Shown piece after piece: positions 16,286 to 25,160 of a stretch of DNA of 64,000 bases. Under the pieces are notes generated by a model. The model was given only the letters and a program-made list of their open reading frames with translations, was not told where the DNA came from and did no database searches. Numbering within the stretch: position 1 is the first letter of the stretch; each line of letters opens with the position of its first letter. The DNA is from JBPOFY01 sp049889815 (GTDB taxonomy: Bacteria; Verrucomicrobiota; Verrucomicrobiia; Opitutales; Coraliomargaritaceae). The stretch spans positions 124,001 to 188,000 of the forward strand of contig JBMHCR010000006.1 in assembly GCA_049889815.1 (NCBI GenBank), read 5' to 3'. The translations under genes were made by a program, and so were the position numbers.

Positions 16286-16332
16286 AATTTTGTTGATTCG
16301 GATCGGGGTGTTACTCTCTTTGGAAGCTTCTT

Positions 16333-18324
16333 ATGGAAAGCGATCACACACACTACAAAACCGCATGGGTCTATGCACTTGCTGCCGTCTCAACTGCGGC
16401 TCCGCTCGCAGCAAATACGACCGACATCACCGAAGGCGAAATAATGATGGCGGGAGGACTTCCGCCCTACGTGGTGGTGACCACCCGCACACCTTTGACG
16501 TATGAGCGTGTTTCACCATCTGTAGATGCCGTTTCTGGGCAGGAGCTCGATTTTTGGCAGTCCAGAAGCTTAGTCGATGTGTTGGAACAGATCCCAGGCT
16601 TGGTTTTGATCGAGTCGGGAGCGATAGGTTCGCAGACTTCTTTATTCACGCGCGGCACTGAGAGTAATCATACCGCCTTCTTTCTTGATGGTCGTCGCGT
16701 CAATCCGGGCTTTGGAAATCAATACAATCTGGAATATCTGAACCTTGGAAATGTTGAGAGCGTGCAGATACAGCGTGGTGCCTCATCGGTTCATTATGGA
16801 TCTAGCGGTATCGGGGGTGTGGTCGATATGCGCACCCGCTCAGCTTTAGATTCTGAGCAGCTTTCAGGTAGTGTGTCCAGTGAAGTCGGCTCCAACGATT
16901 ACCGCCGAGGCAACCTTGCAGCGCGAATCGGGGATGAGAACTTTGGATTCAGTCTCGCGGGATCTTTTCTGAGCACGGACAACGAGCGAGCAAATGATGA
17001 ATTCGAATCTGAATTCGTGAATGGTCGTTTCGATTACCGACTCACGGATGAACTATCGATCGAGTTGATCGCTCACTATTCTGATTCCGAGAAGGGTTTA
17101 CCCAATTCAGTTCTCTCGCCAAAGCTAGAAGACGTTCAAGATACCGAGATATGGATGGTTTCGCCAGGAGTGCGTTTCGCGACGGACGATGTGTCTGTGC
17201 ACGTGTTCTACTCCAGAACCGAAAGTGAAGCCGATCTGGATCAGGTGAATGAGGCGTTTATATCTTCATTCCCGTTTAGCTCGTTAGGCTTCTTTCCTGT
17301 TTCGAATACGATCGAAGTTGTTTCCGATGAGGTGAACCTGCAGGTCGATTATTCTATTACGGATGACGCCCTTTTCACATTCGGTGCCGTCTATCGTGAG
17401 GACGATGCAAGTAATACAAATTTGAATACATTCTCGCCGTTGGATCCTCCCGTTCCATATGCGCAAGACTTTGAACAAACCGGTGCATTTGCTCAGTTGC
17501 TGTGGTTGCTCGGAGACTTTGAGCTACGTGCCGGTGTTCGCTATGACGACTATTCCGAGTTTGACGATCAACTCACGGGCAATGTCGAACTCATCTATAG
17601 CTTTGATGCTGCTGACGCTACAGTCTTTGCGAAAGCTGCCACTTCATATGCGCCTCCGGGTGCCGCGGACCTGGCATTCGATTCGAATACCGACACTGCC
17701 TTGGAGCCCGAGGAAAGCACCTCTTTCGAGTTCGGTTGGCGTCAGACGCTGCTTGAGGGTAAGCTCAGTTACTCAGTGGTATTGTTTCACAACGATATCG
17801 ATGAGTTGATCGATTTTGTTTACGATGCAGACACGTTCAGTTTCGACTCCGTCAATCTCGAGAAGGCAACCACTGAAGGCGTTGAGTTTCAGGTGAACTA
17901 CACGGGCATCGAAGATTTGGAGCTGGCGCTCGGCTATACCTATTTGACTGCCGTTGCGGATTATCAGGATAACCCGAGAACGGAGTTTGTCTTCGGCTTC
18001 CCTGATGCTGCAAAGGATGTTCGTTTAGCGCGCCGTGCTCGCCATATGCTTCAACTCTCGGCGATTTACAGCTTTACTGAAGACTTGCGCGCAGGTGTTC
18101 AAGGTGTCGGGCATTTCGACCGCGAGGATATCGATCCCAACACGTTTACACTCGTGAATGCAGAGGATTACTTTGTCGTTCGACTTGTGGCGGACTGGCA
18201 AATCAATGACGCCTGGTCGGTCTTCGCTCGAGTCGAGAGTCTACTCGATGAAGACTATTCGCCGGCAGCGGGCTTCCCAGCATTGGGTCGTGCGGGCTAC
18301 GTCGGTGCATGTTGGAGTTTTTAG
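16333..18324 (+). CDS. TonB-dependent outer-membrane receptor, BtuB/FepA-like
   Basis: 663 residues. A signal peptide (hydrophobic to about residue 27, APLAAN) is followed by a TonB-box-like YVVVTT (about 46-51) and a plug domain with LVDVLEQIPGLVL, TRGTESNHTAFFLDGRRVN and VQIQRGASSVHYGSSGIGGVVDM. Alternating aromatic beta strands then run to a terminal Phe (CWSF). The substrate is not evident: the sequence is closest in style to BtuB-type receptors, but no cobalamin riboswitch is seen upstream. A Fur-box-like site points instead to iron or another metal chelate. No TonB/ExbBD or ABC importer adjoins it. Confidence 0.88.
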   Translation: MESDHTHYKTAWVYALAAVSTAAPLAANTTDITEGEIMMAGGLPPYVVVTTRTPLTYERVSPSVDAVSGQELDFWQSRSLVDVLEQIPGLVLIESGAIGSQTSLFTRGTESNHTAFFLDGRRVNPGFGNQYNLEYLNLGNVESVQIQRGASSVHYGSSGIGGVVDMRTRSALDSEQLSGSVSSEVGSNDYRRGNLAARIGDENFGFSLAGSFLSTDNERANDEFESEFVNGRFDYRLTDELSIELIAHYSDSEKGLPNSVLSPKLEDVQDTEIWMVSPGVRFATDDVSVHVFYSRTESEADLDQVNEAFISSFPFSSLGFFPVSNTIEVVSDEVNLQVDYSITDDALFTFGAVYREDDASNTNLNTFSPLDPPVPYAQDFEQTGAFAQLLWLLGDFELRAGVRYDDYSEFDDQLTGNVELIYSFDAADATVFAKAATSYAPPGAADLAFDSNTDTALEPEESTSFEFGWRQTLLEGKLSYSVVLFHNDIDELIDFVYDADTFSFDSVNLEKATTEGVEFQVNYTGIEDLELALGYTYLTAVADYQDNPRTEFVFGFPDAAKDVRLARRARHMLQLSAIYSFTEDLRAGVQGVGHFDREDIDPNTFTLVNAEDYFVVRLVADWQINDAWSVFARVESLLDEDYSPAAGFPALGRAGYVGACWSF

Positions 18325-18338
18325 AGGTATATAACGGG

Positions 18339-18404
18339 GTAGGGACGCTTGCCCTTAAGCGGCGGTCCATCATGATGGCGGTCGGCTAAATCAGCTGTCC
18401 CTAC
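18339..18404. repeat. palindromic intergenic element between receptor and Fur genes
   Basis: Terminal inverted repeats GTAGGGAC (18339-18346) and GTCCCTAC (18397-18404) enclose a centre containing the perfect palindrome CCATCATGATGG. The layout is that of a REP-like extragenic palindrome. The central palindrome could alternatively be an operator for the regulator gene that starts 8 bp downstream. Confidence 0.55.
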
Positions 18405-18412
18405 TTTATACC

Positions 18413-18787
18413 ATGCAACACACTCATCAACGCCAAGCTATTCTGGACGTCTTGAAAGAAGCGGGGCGTCCACTCACGCGCGATGAGATATTGCAACTTG
18501 GCAGGGAGAAAGTGTCTAAGCTTGGTTCGGCGACGGTGGATCGCGCGATCCGTAATATGCGGGAGAGCCATCAGATCATCGGCGTTGACTTTCCCGGGCA
18601 GTCTCGACGCTACGAGCTCCCCGCTGAGCACGAGCACCCGCACTTCGTGTGTCGTGAATGCAATCGTGTGTTTGATTTTCCGATGAAGATGCAGCTACCC
18701 GAAATCAAAGCGCCCAAGGGCTTTTTGATTTCGGGCGGTGAAGTGATCTATTCCGGCATTTGTCCGGAATGCCTTAAGAAGAAGTAG
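18413..18787 (+). CDS. Fur-family metal-dependent transcriptional regulator
   Basis: 124 residues. N-terminal winged helix (TRDEILQLG ... GSATVDRAIRNM), then the metal-binding region EHEHPHFVCREC and a terminal CPEC. Cys80, Cys83, Cys117 and Cys120 make the structural zinc site. It is short at the N-terminus relative to E. coli Fur, so Fur, Zur and PerR cannot be told apart here. The HEHPHFVC metal site and the receptor upstream are compatible with Fur or Zur. It probably represses the adjacent receptor through the site at 16266-16285. Confidence 0.9.
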   Translation: MQHTHQRQAILDVLKEAGRPLTRDEILQLGREKVSKLGSATVDRAIRNMRESHQIIGVDFPGQSRRYELPAEHEHPHFVCRECNRVFDFPMKMQLPEIKAPKGFLISGGEVIYSGICPECLKKK

Positions 18788-18812
18788 CCATCCACTTCCG
18801 TGAAATCGAATT

Positions 18813-21362
18813 CTACGACTCTTTCGCTGCGACTTTCTTCGCTGCCTTCTTCGTCGGGCGTGGTGCGAACTCAAAGCCGACCTTACCCTTTTCAAAGTCG
18901 AGCGTGAGGTGTGCTTTGAACGGGCGCTTGGTGCGCTTGGAAATAAAGCCGTCAATGAGCGGGGTCTTGCCCTCGGTGAAGAGTTTCTCGACCGCGTCAG
19001 TCGGCAGTTCTTTTTGTAAAATCGTTTTTCCCAAGCGAAAGCCGTCTGGTGAATCCTTCGGCTTAAAGTCCGGAAGGTGGAAGGCTTTTTCAGTAGCGTA
19101 GAATTTTGCTTCGCTGCCGTTTTTCAGGGTGAGCGTTTTGAGGAGTTGTTCGTCAGTAAGCTCGTCTCCAGAGTCGAGATCGTCTTCAAAAACAAAGTTC
19201 GTTTTCCACTTTCCGACCTTGCCGGTCTTGGTGACGTTTTGCACCAGCTCAAGACCTGCCGAGAACGGCTTGTTGAAGCGAGAGAGGAATCCGTCGCGTT
19301 TCGCAAGTTGCTTGGTGGTGAAGAGTTCAATGGCTTCTTCCTCAGAAAGTTTGCGACCCGCAATGTGTTTGGATACACGGAAGTCGCACTCCATTTCGCG
19401 GCATTCGTAAGTGGCGTCGGTTTGTTTGAGGCGCGCAGCTCCGCATGCTGGGCACTTGCACTCAAGGTCCGGGAAGCTGCGGTTAACGAGCATCTCCATG
19501 TGTCCTCGTGCCTTGTCGACCACCTCTGCGGTAAAGCTTGCAATCTCCTGCATGAACTCGCCGCGTTGGATTTCGCCGCGCTCCATCTTGTTTAGTTTGG
19601 CTTCCCAGTCGCCTGTCATGGATGGTGAGCTGAGTGCCTTGATATTCATCTCTTCACACAGCTCGATGAGGCGTAGGCCTTTACCGGTCACATTTAGGTC
19701 TCGACCTTCGCGGGCGATATACTTTTGGCGGAGTAGACCTTCAATGGTTGCCGCACGCGTTGCCGGAGTGCCGAGGCCACGCTCTGACATGGCTTCGCGA
19801 AGTTCATCGTCTTCGATGAGTTTACCCGCGCCTTCCATTGCGGCGAGGAGTGTAGATTCTGTGTAACGTGCGGGTGGCTTGGTTTCCTTGTCCAGCACGT
19901 CGATGGTTTCTACCATTGCATCTTCGCCTTGGTCAACTGCGACGAGCTCGTCTTTATCTGCCGCGACGCCTGCCACGCGTCCGTAGACGGCTAGGTAGCC
20001 AGGCTTTACGAGTGTCTTACCGTTGGTAAGAAAAACGTCCGATTCGGCGCCATGGTTGATAGTAGTGAGGCGCTTGGTGACTTCGTATTCCGCATGTGGG
20101 AAGAAGACCGCAACGAAGCGCTTCACGACCATGTCGTAGATTTTGGATTCCTGCTCGTTGAGTTTTACGACGCGGCCGGTTGGAATGATCGCGAAGTGGT
20201 CGGATACCTTGGCGTTGTTGAACACACGCTTGGTAAACTGTACACGGTCGTTAGCGATAGTATCGGCTGCCCATTTCGCCACCGGATGCCCAGAGTCGGC
20301 AAGATCGCGCAGTGTTTCGTAAACTTTACCGATATAGTCTTCCGGCAGATAGCGGGAATCCGTTCTCGGGTAGGTAAGCATTTTGTGGCGCTCGTAAAGT
20401 GCTTGAGCGAGCCCAAGTGTGTTCTTGGCAGTGAAGGGCGCCTCACGCTGGAGCGTGGTGAGATCGTAGAGCTGAGGCGCGATTTGCTTGGACGGTTTGG
20501 TCTCCTCGGTGACGGTGCCTGTCTTGCCGGTGCAGCGCTCGCGAATACTTTCAGCGCGTGCTTTGTCCCAGATACGTTCAGCGCGGCCGTGTGGCTGCTC
20601 TTTGTTTTTCTTGAATTCAGTGTCGATCCACTTGCTGGGGTATTCGCCTTTGGATACCCAAAAATCGGCATGGATTTCCCAGTAGTCTTCGGGTTTGAAG
20701 GCTTTGATCTCACGCTCGCGTTTGGCGAGGATTGCAAGGGTAGGGGTTTGCACGCGGCCCGCAGCTGTGATGTTGAAGCCACCGTGACGTGAACGGAAGC
20801 AGGTCAACGCGCGGGTAGAGTTGAGCCCGACCAGCCAGTCAGACTCAGAGCGGCACTTCGCGGCGTCTGCGAGGTTTTGCATCTGCTCGCCTTCGCGGAG
20901 TTGCTGCCAAGCTTCTTGGATCGCGGCGGTGGTCATGGACTGCATCCAGAGACGCTTGACTGGCTTGTCGATCTTGCCGATGTCTACTATATATTGGAAA
21001 ATGAGCTCACCTTCGCGGCCGGCGTCACATGCGTTTACGATGACATCATACTCCTTCTTCTTGGCCAGGCTGAGCACATGTTTAAGGCGGTTGTGCGTCT
21101 GTTCGATCGGCTGCAGCTCGAACTTTTTGGGAATTGCAGGGAGCACTTTGAAGTTCCATGGCAGGTTTTTGCCGTTGGGGCCGGTTGGCATTTTCAGCTC
21201 TACCAAGTGGCCTACCGCCGATGTGATTGCGGCGTTTTCATTGACAAAATACTGGGCGTCGCGGGACTTACCCTTTTTTTCAAATTTGCCGAGAGTCTTG
21301 GCGAGAGCCTTTGAAAGGTCAGTCGCAACGGAGGGTTTTTCGGCTATGATCAAGTATTTCAT
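18813..21362 (-). CDS. topB: DNA topoisomerase III (type IA)
   Basis: 849 residues. TOPRIM acidic motif CDAGREGE at 112-119, strand-passage core, and catalytic Tyr331 in LTYPRTDSRYLPEDY. A zinc-ribbon-like segment (CKCPACG ... CREMECDF) follows, then two or three short C-terminal repeats around KxPF(S/K)AxLxL, and a Lys/Ala-rich tail. It relaxes and decatenates single-stranded regions of DNA. The sequence fits TopB rather than TopA because it begins MKYLIIAEKPSVATDLSKAL and lacks the TopA four-Cys ribbons. Convergent with the Fur gene, 25 bp apart; divergent from lpxK. Confidence 0.93.
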   Translation of the reverse strand: MKYLIIAEKPSVATDLSKALAKTLGKFEKKGKSRDAQYFVNENAAITSAVGHLVELKMPTGPNGKNLPWNFKVLPAIPKKFELQPIEQTHNRLKHVLSLAKKKEYDVIVNACDAGREGELIFQYIVDIGKIDKPVKRLWMQSMTTAAIQEAWQQLREGEQMQNLADAAKCRSESDWLVGLNSTRALTCFRSRHGGFNITAAGRVQTPTLAILAKREREIKAFKPEDYWEIHADFWVSKGEYPSKWIDTEFKKNKEQPHGRAERIWDKARAESIRERCTGKTGTVTEETKPSKQIAPQLYDLTTLQREAPFTAKNTLGLAQALYERHKMLTYPRTDSRYLPEDYIGKVYETLRDLADSGHPVAKWAADTIANDRVQFTKRVFNNAKVSDHFAIIPTGRVVKLNEQESKIYDMVVKRFVAVFFPHAEYEVTKRLTTINHGAESDVFLTNGKTLVKPGYLAVYGRVAGVAADKDELVAVDQGEDAMVETIDVLDKETKPPARYTESTLLAAMEGAGKLIEDDELREAMSERGLGTPATRAATIEGLLRQKYIAREGRDLNVTGKGLRLIELCEEMNIKALSSPSMTGDWEAKLNKMERGEIQRGEFMQEIASFTAEVVDKARGHMEMLVNRSFPDLECKCPACGAARLKQTDATYECREMECDFRVSKHIAGRKLSEEEAIELFTTKQLAKRDGFLSRFNKPFSAGLELVQNVTKTGKVGKWKTNFVFEDDLDSGDELTDEQLLKTLTLKNGSEAKFYATEKAFHLPDFKPKDSPDGFRLGKTILQKELPTDAVEKLFTEGKTPLIDGFISKRTKRPFKAHLTLDFEKGKVGFEFAPRPTKKAAKKVAAKES

Positions 21363-21594
21363 CTATGTAGGATAAAGGGTGTCGCCTGTGATAGCGGTGA
21401 GCCCCCGTGGTGTGCGGAGGCTCTGAAAGTCTGAAAAAAATATAGGTTGTTTTATGCCTGCGAGCTTGTCTGAAAATCAATTTAGCCAATCGCACTTGTT
21501 TTCGGTAAAAAGAGGCGATTAAATCTGGCGTCAATCTTCTTTCTGGTTTTGAGAATCGTCTTACGTTCCAAAAATGAGATAGCAATCCACCCTT

Positions 21595-22785
21595 ATGTTC
21601 CGCCGCCAACGCTATAAACTTGCCCGCAAAGCCAACGAATTTGCGCAGTTTGTCGCGGATGTGATCTACGATCGCCGCCATGGTCGATCCGCGGAGGTCA
21701 TGTCCTCGGTGCTCTACGGGCTATCTTTTATATTCAGCGGCATCGTGCAGACGCGTTGGTATCTCTATGAGCGGCGTTTTTTCCGGAACAAGCCGCTCGG
21801 TTGCCTGGTCGTGGTGGTGGGAAACCTCACCGTCGGCGGCACTGGTAAGACTCCAGTCGTGGAAAAATTCGCCCGCACCTTGCAACAACGTGGGCGTAAA
21901 GTCGCGATTTTAAGTCGTGGCTATAAGAGTAAGAAAGAGCCCCTGCCGAAGAAGCTTTGGCGTAAGTTGACGCATGGAGAGGAAGCTCCACCGCGGATCG
22001 TCAGCGATGGTAAAGAGGTCCTGCTCGATTCCGATGTCGCGGGTGATGAACCGTTCATGCTCGCTAAGAATTTGCCTGGCGTGGTGGTGCTCACCGATAA
22101 AAACCGCGTCAAAGCTGGCTCGTTTGCGATTCGTAATTTCGGTTGCGATACGCTCATTCTCGATGATGGCTTCCAGTATTTGCCGCTCAAAGGGCGCTTG
22201 AATCTCTTGCTAGTTGATAAGACCAATCCATTTGGCAATCAGCACTTGTTGCCGCGGGGGATCCTGCGTGAACCGATCAAACACCTTTCTCGTGCGAGCT
22301 ATATCTTTCTGACGAAGTCCGATGGTTCACGGGATGAAAACCTACTTGAGCTGATTCGCGAGCACAACTCTGAGGCCGAAATTATCGAATGTGCGCACCA
22401 GCCGCAATTTCTCCAAGCGGTTGAGAGTGATGAGCGCTTGCCTTTGGATGTGCTGAAAGGGGCGAAGGTGGCAGCCTTTAGTGGCATTGCATCACCCGAG
22501 AGTTTCGAAAACATGCTGCGCAGTTATGGTGCCGAGATTCGCTATAATCAACGCTTTATGGACCACCACCGATTCACCCGCTACGAAATCCAGCATTTAT
22601 ACAAGAAGGCTGGAAAAGCGGACCTGGATATGATCGTGACTACCGAGAAAGACGCCGTTCGTTTGTTTGAAGATATTAAAGCGCCAATCCCGATTTATTA
22701 CCTAAGGCTGGAAATCGATATTCTCTCTGGTGAAGAAGATTTTGACGCTGCAGCAGCGCGTATTTGTTTGCCGAAGAATAAGTAA
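21595..22785 (+). CDS. lpxK: tetraacyldisaccharide 4'-kinase
   Basis: 396 residues. An N-terminal membrane-associated helix (SVLYGLSFIFSGIVQ) precedes the Walker A GNLTVGGTGKTP (76-87) and LSRGYKSK. DDGFQYLPLKGRLNLLLVD is the LpxK second signature. It phosphorylates the lipid A disaccharide at the inner membrane, so the organism makes LPS. It is longer than E. coli LpxK (328) through an N-terminal extension of about 40 residues and a longer C-terminus. No other lpx gene is adjacent. The 270 bp after it hold the leader of the RRM gene. Confidence 0.95.
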   Translation: MFRRQRYKLARKANEFAQFVADVIYDRRHGRSAEVMSSVLYGLSFIFSGIVQTRWYLYERRFFRNKPLGCLVVVVGNLTVGGTGKTPVVEKFARTLQQRGRKVAILSRGYKSKKEPLPKKLWRKLTHGEEAPPRIVSDGKEVLLDSDVAGDEPFMLAKNLPGVVVLTDKNRVKAGSFAIRNFGCDTLILDDGFQYLPLKGRLNLLLVDKTNPFGNQHLLPRGILREPIKHLSRASYIFLTKSDGSRDENLLELIREHNSEAEIIECAHQPQFLQAVESDERLPLDVLKGAKVAAFSGIASPESFENMLRSYGAEIRYNQRFMDHHRFTRYEIQHLYKKAGKADLDMIVTTEKDAVRLFEDIKAPIPIYYLRLEIDILSGEEDFDAAAARICLPKNK

Positions 22786-23055
22786 CTTTGTTGGTTAGGA
22801 ATAGTCGTTTTGAGCGGATGCTATTTAGACGTTGTTTTTGTTACAGCGGTGTAGCGATTTTTTTTGCTTACTGAATGACTGCTTGCAATTTCTTAAAATT
22901 AGTCGATAAGCGGAAGTCCATATGTATCGTGTTAACATTCGGCGCGTGGGTAGGCATCAGTGGAATAGAGTTTTATTCATGCGGGTCTCGTAGTTCAATT
23001 CAGGACACTCAAAGCAAAGAAGCAGGTTATATAGTTCAAAGAGATAAAGAATAAT

Positions 23056-23436
23056 ATGAATAGTAAGATGTATGTAGGCAACCTTTCCTACGATGCCGGT
23101 GATGGCGAAATCCGTGAGCTTTTCGAAGCACATGGTACTGTTAGTGATGTTTTCATCGTTAAAGACCGTGAGTCTGGCCGCCCTCGTGGCTTCGCTTTCG
23201 TGACGATGGGATCTCCTGAAGAAATGAATGTTGCAATTGAAGCGCTGAACGGCGAAGAATTCATGGGCCGTAACTTAACAATCAATGAAGCGCGTCCACG
23301 CGAAGAGCGTCCACAAGGTGGGGGTCGTAGCTTTGGCGGTGGCCGTGGTGGCCACGGTGGCGATCGTCGTGGTGGGGGTGACCGCCGCGGTGGTGATCGC
23401 GGCGGCTACGACCGTGGTGGCCGCGATAGCTACTAA
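23056..23436 (+). CDS. RRM RNA-binding protein with Gly/Arg-rich tail
   Basis: 126 residues. One RNA recognition motif with RNP2 MYVGNL (5-10) and RNP1 RGFAFVTM (44-51) fills residues 1-80. Residues 87-126 are an RGG-like tail of Gly, Arg, Asp and Tyr. Such small bacterial RRM proteins are often cold-induced RNA chaperones (cyanobacterial Rbp type). The AT-rich leader of about 200 bp upstream would fit post-transcriptional control, although none is shown. It ends in a strong terminator, so it is monocistronic. Confidence 0.92.
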   Translation: MNSKMYVGNLSYDAGDGEIRELFEAHGTVSDVFIVKDRESGRPRGFAFVTMGSPEEMNVAIEALNGEEFMGRNLTINEARPREERPQGGGRSFGGGRGGHGGDRRGGGDRRGGDRGGYDRGGRDSY

Positions 23437-23460
23437 TTGATTTTACTAATATTTCCCCAA

Positions 23461-23489
23461 AGGGCTCGTTTTTGAACGAGCCCTTTTTT
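23461..23489 (+). terminator. rho-independent terminator of the RRM gene
   Basis: Perfect 10-bp stem AGGGCTCGTT / AACGAGCCCT with a TTTG loop, followed by seven T's counting the stem edge. Confidence 0.93.
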
Positions 23490-23584
23490 GTATTTGATCG
23501 TAGGATACTGTACCCTGTGAGAGCTACGCTAATCCCATATATAAATTGACATATTGAATGAATGACGTCACTTTGTAGGTTTTC

Positions 23585-23737
23585 ATGTCAAAAAATAAGG
23601 TTAAGCGAAAAAACACGTCTTTGCGTTTGGATAGCGATACTCTCAAAGCTTTGAAAATTCACGCGGTAAAGAAAGACGCGAGTGTTCAGAGTATCGTTGA
23701 AAAACTCATCAAGAATTACCTCAAAAGGCAGAAATAA
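23585..23737 (+). CDS. 50-residue ribbon-helix-helix protein
   Basis: ATG at 23585, TAA at 23735. A basic N-terminus (SKNKVKRK) leads into the beta strand NTSLRLDSDTLKAL, then helix KIHAVKKDA, and SVQSIVEKLIKNYLKR as the second helix. This is the Arc/CopG/ParD fold pattern, a dimeric DNA-binding domain. No toxin gene adjoins, so it is more likely a small regulator than an antitoxin. The Nudix gene starts 56 bp downstream on the same strand and could share its transcript. Short length and good fold match make it credible, though the target is unknown. Confidence 0.7.
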   Translation: MSKNKVKRKNTSLRLDSDTLKALKIHAVKKDASVQSIVEKLIKNYLKRQK

Positions 23738-23793
23738 TTTCGAAGCATGTTCCATATAGAAGTACCCAAAACTGTAGATTAGGAGCTCCAAAT

Positions 23794-24180
23794 ATGTGTA
23801 AGCGTAAATATCAGGTAGGCGTGGTTCCGGTTACAAAAGATGGCATGGTCGTGCTAGTGACTGCTCGGACAACAGGTTATTGGATATTTCCAAAAGGACG
23901 CACCGAAAAAGGGCGGTGCGATCGAGACGTAGCACTTGACGAGGCTTATGAGGAAGCAGGCCTGGAGGGCTCTCTAAAGCCGAAGTATTATGAACTGGAT
24001 GCCTATTCTCGGAAGGCTGCGAAGCTCAGACTTTATCCGATGAGAGTTAAGGAAGTGATGAGACGCTATCCTGAACGCGATGAACGCAAACGCGTGATTG
24101 TTTCTTTCGAAGAAGCAGAGAAGATGCTGCAAAAAGATTTACGCCCGGTGCTGAAAGTGATGCGCAAGATGGCGTCCTAA
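23794..24180 (+). CDS. Nudix hydrolase-like protein, DIPP-type, with altered Nudix box
   Basis: 128 residues. The fold is recognisable from WIFPKGRTEKG and DEAYEEAGLEG. The consensus Nudix box G-x5-E-x7-REUxEExGU is altered: the first Glu position is Arg, and the Arg of REU is Asp (DEAYEE). The catalytic EE pair is kept. The PKGxxEKG form is shared with diphosphoinositol-polyphosphate phosphohydrolase-like bacterial Nudix proteins, so activity is plausible but the substrate is unknown. GGAGCTCC precedes the start. It is followed by its own terminator. Confidence 0.85.
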   Translation: MCKRKYQVGVVPVTKDGMVVLVTARTTGYWIFPKGRTEKGRCDRDVALDEAYEEAGLEGSLKPKYYELDAYSRKAAKLRLYPMRVKEVMRRYPERDERKRVIVSFEEAEKMLQKDLRPVLKVMRKMAS

Positions 24181-24219
24181 ATTCTAATCGTGAGATTAGC
24201 AGTTGAGATGAGAAAAGGT

Positions 24220-24252
24220 AGCGGTGGTCGTGATCGATCACCGCTATTTTTT
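24220..24252 (+). terminator. rho-independent terminator after the Nudix gene
   Basis: 11-bp stem AGCGGTGGTCG / CGATCACCGCT (one mismatch) with a TGAT loop and a tail ATTTTTTAT. The T-tract reaches the 3' end of the convergent MYG1-type gene. Confidence 0.88.
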
Positions 24253-25108
24253 ATAGTTCGGGTTTAAACGCTTTTTGCAGTAGCTCTTTGAGCCGGTTTT
24301 GATCGGAGCTGGAAGTCTTTGCAATGAATCCGCGTGCATGGGCAAAGTGCACGTCAGCTTCACCTTCTAGTTGGGTAAACTCCATTCGTTGGTCGTCGTT
24401 GTAGCGGCGCATGCCATAGCCTTCGCCGCGGCTGTCTGGGTAAACCAGAGCGAGCACGTCTTCCTCGAGGCCGTGGTGCTCGACGTGATAGCCGAGCCCC
24501 GACGAGGGTTCGTCCGGTAGTGGCTCGGTGCGTGGCATGAAGAGCGCCTTGAAGCCCTCGAGCTCCCAGACTTGAGCATGTTGTGCGACGAAGTCGAGGC
24601 GAGTGCGCAGCTTGGTGACGTAGTCGACCAGATCTTGCCCAATCATTCGCATGATCTCCCAAATTGGTTCGCCTGGCTTGTGCTCGTCCTGGCGAGCGAA
24701 GCGACGAAGAATGGTGATGTCGAGTGGTGAGTTGAGTTTTCCAAGTGTCTCGCGGTCGACGCCGAGCCATTCGGCGGTATCCATCAGGCCACGACAGTCG
24801 AAGTATTCGGCTACTTCCAACCAGCTGCAGAACTCGCGGGAGTCTTCATAGATGCCGAGGTGCTGTAGCACGAGGGAGAGGGCGCAGACAGGCTCATGAT
24901 CGCGTGGGAATTGGTGGTGGTCGAAGTTTTGTAGATCGGGTGCGTGTTGGTGCCCGACGTCGATGACAGCTGTGCACGGATCGTTGAGATCGGCTTCGGT
25001 AGGGTCGCGACGTTGAATCGCGACAGGTGCTTGAGTGAGTAGCACTGCGCAAGCGATAAAGTCGTCTTTATGGGCACCGCCTGGATGAGTTACAATCGAT
25101 GTAAGCAT
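24251..25108 (-). CDS. MYG1-family protein (UPF0160, DHH-like phosphoesterase)
   Basis: 285 residues. Family motifs THPGGAHKDDF (7-17), VIDVGHQHAPDLQNFDHHQFPRD with the DHH-type triad, and a C-terminal VHFAHARGFIAKT. Eukaryotic MYG1 is a 3'-5' RNA exonuclease. Bacterial members are mostly uncharacterised, so a metal-dependent phosphoesterase is the furthest safe statement. Single gene, with its start facing the repeat-rich gap before the second EF-G. Confidence 0.88.
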   Translation of the reverse strand: MLTSIVTHPGGAHKDDFIACAVLLTQAPVAIQRRDPTEADLNDPCTAVIDVGHQHAPDLQNFDHHQFPRDHEPVCALSLVLQHLGIYEDSREFCSWLEVAEYFDCRGLMDTAEWLGVDRETLGKLNSPLDITILRRFARQDEHKPGEPIWEIMRMIGQDLVDYVTKLRTRLDFVAQHAQVWELEGFKALFMPRTEPLPDEPSSGLGYHVEHHGLEEDVLALVYPDSRGEGYGMRRYNDDQRMEFTQLEGEADVHFAHARGFIAKTSSSDQNRLKELLQKAFKPEL

Positions 25109-25160
25109 CGATCGAGTGGGTAGTGGATCGTAGATAGAGGCAAGTGCTTTTGTCTCAGAT

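Noticed and set aside
16122..16332. Cobalamin riboswitch upstream of the BtuB-like receptor
   Set aside because: No B12-box (GCCACTG-type) motif or suitable paired elements; the Fur-like palindrome explains the region better.
22981..23010. Stretch resembling the 5' half of a tRNA (acceptor and D-arm)
   Set aside because: No anticodon arm, T-arm or matching 3' acceptor strand follows before the RRM gene, so it cannot fold as a tRNA; at most a chance likeness or an old fragment.
23056..23436. Gly/Arg-rich repeats in the RRM gene as a tandem DNA repeat
   Set aside because: The repetition is at the protein level (RGG-like tail) and the frame is maintained to a normal stop; no precise DNA repeat unit.
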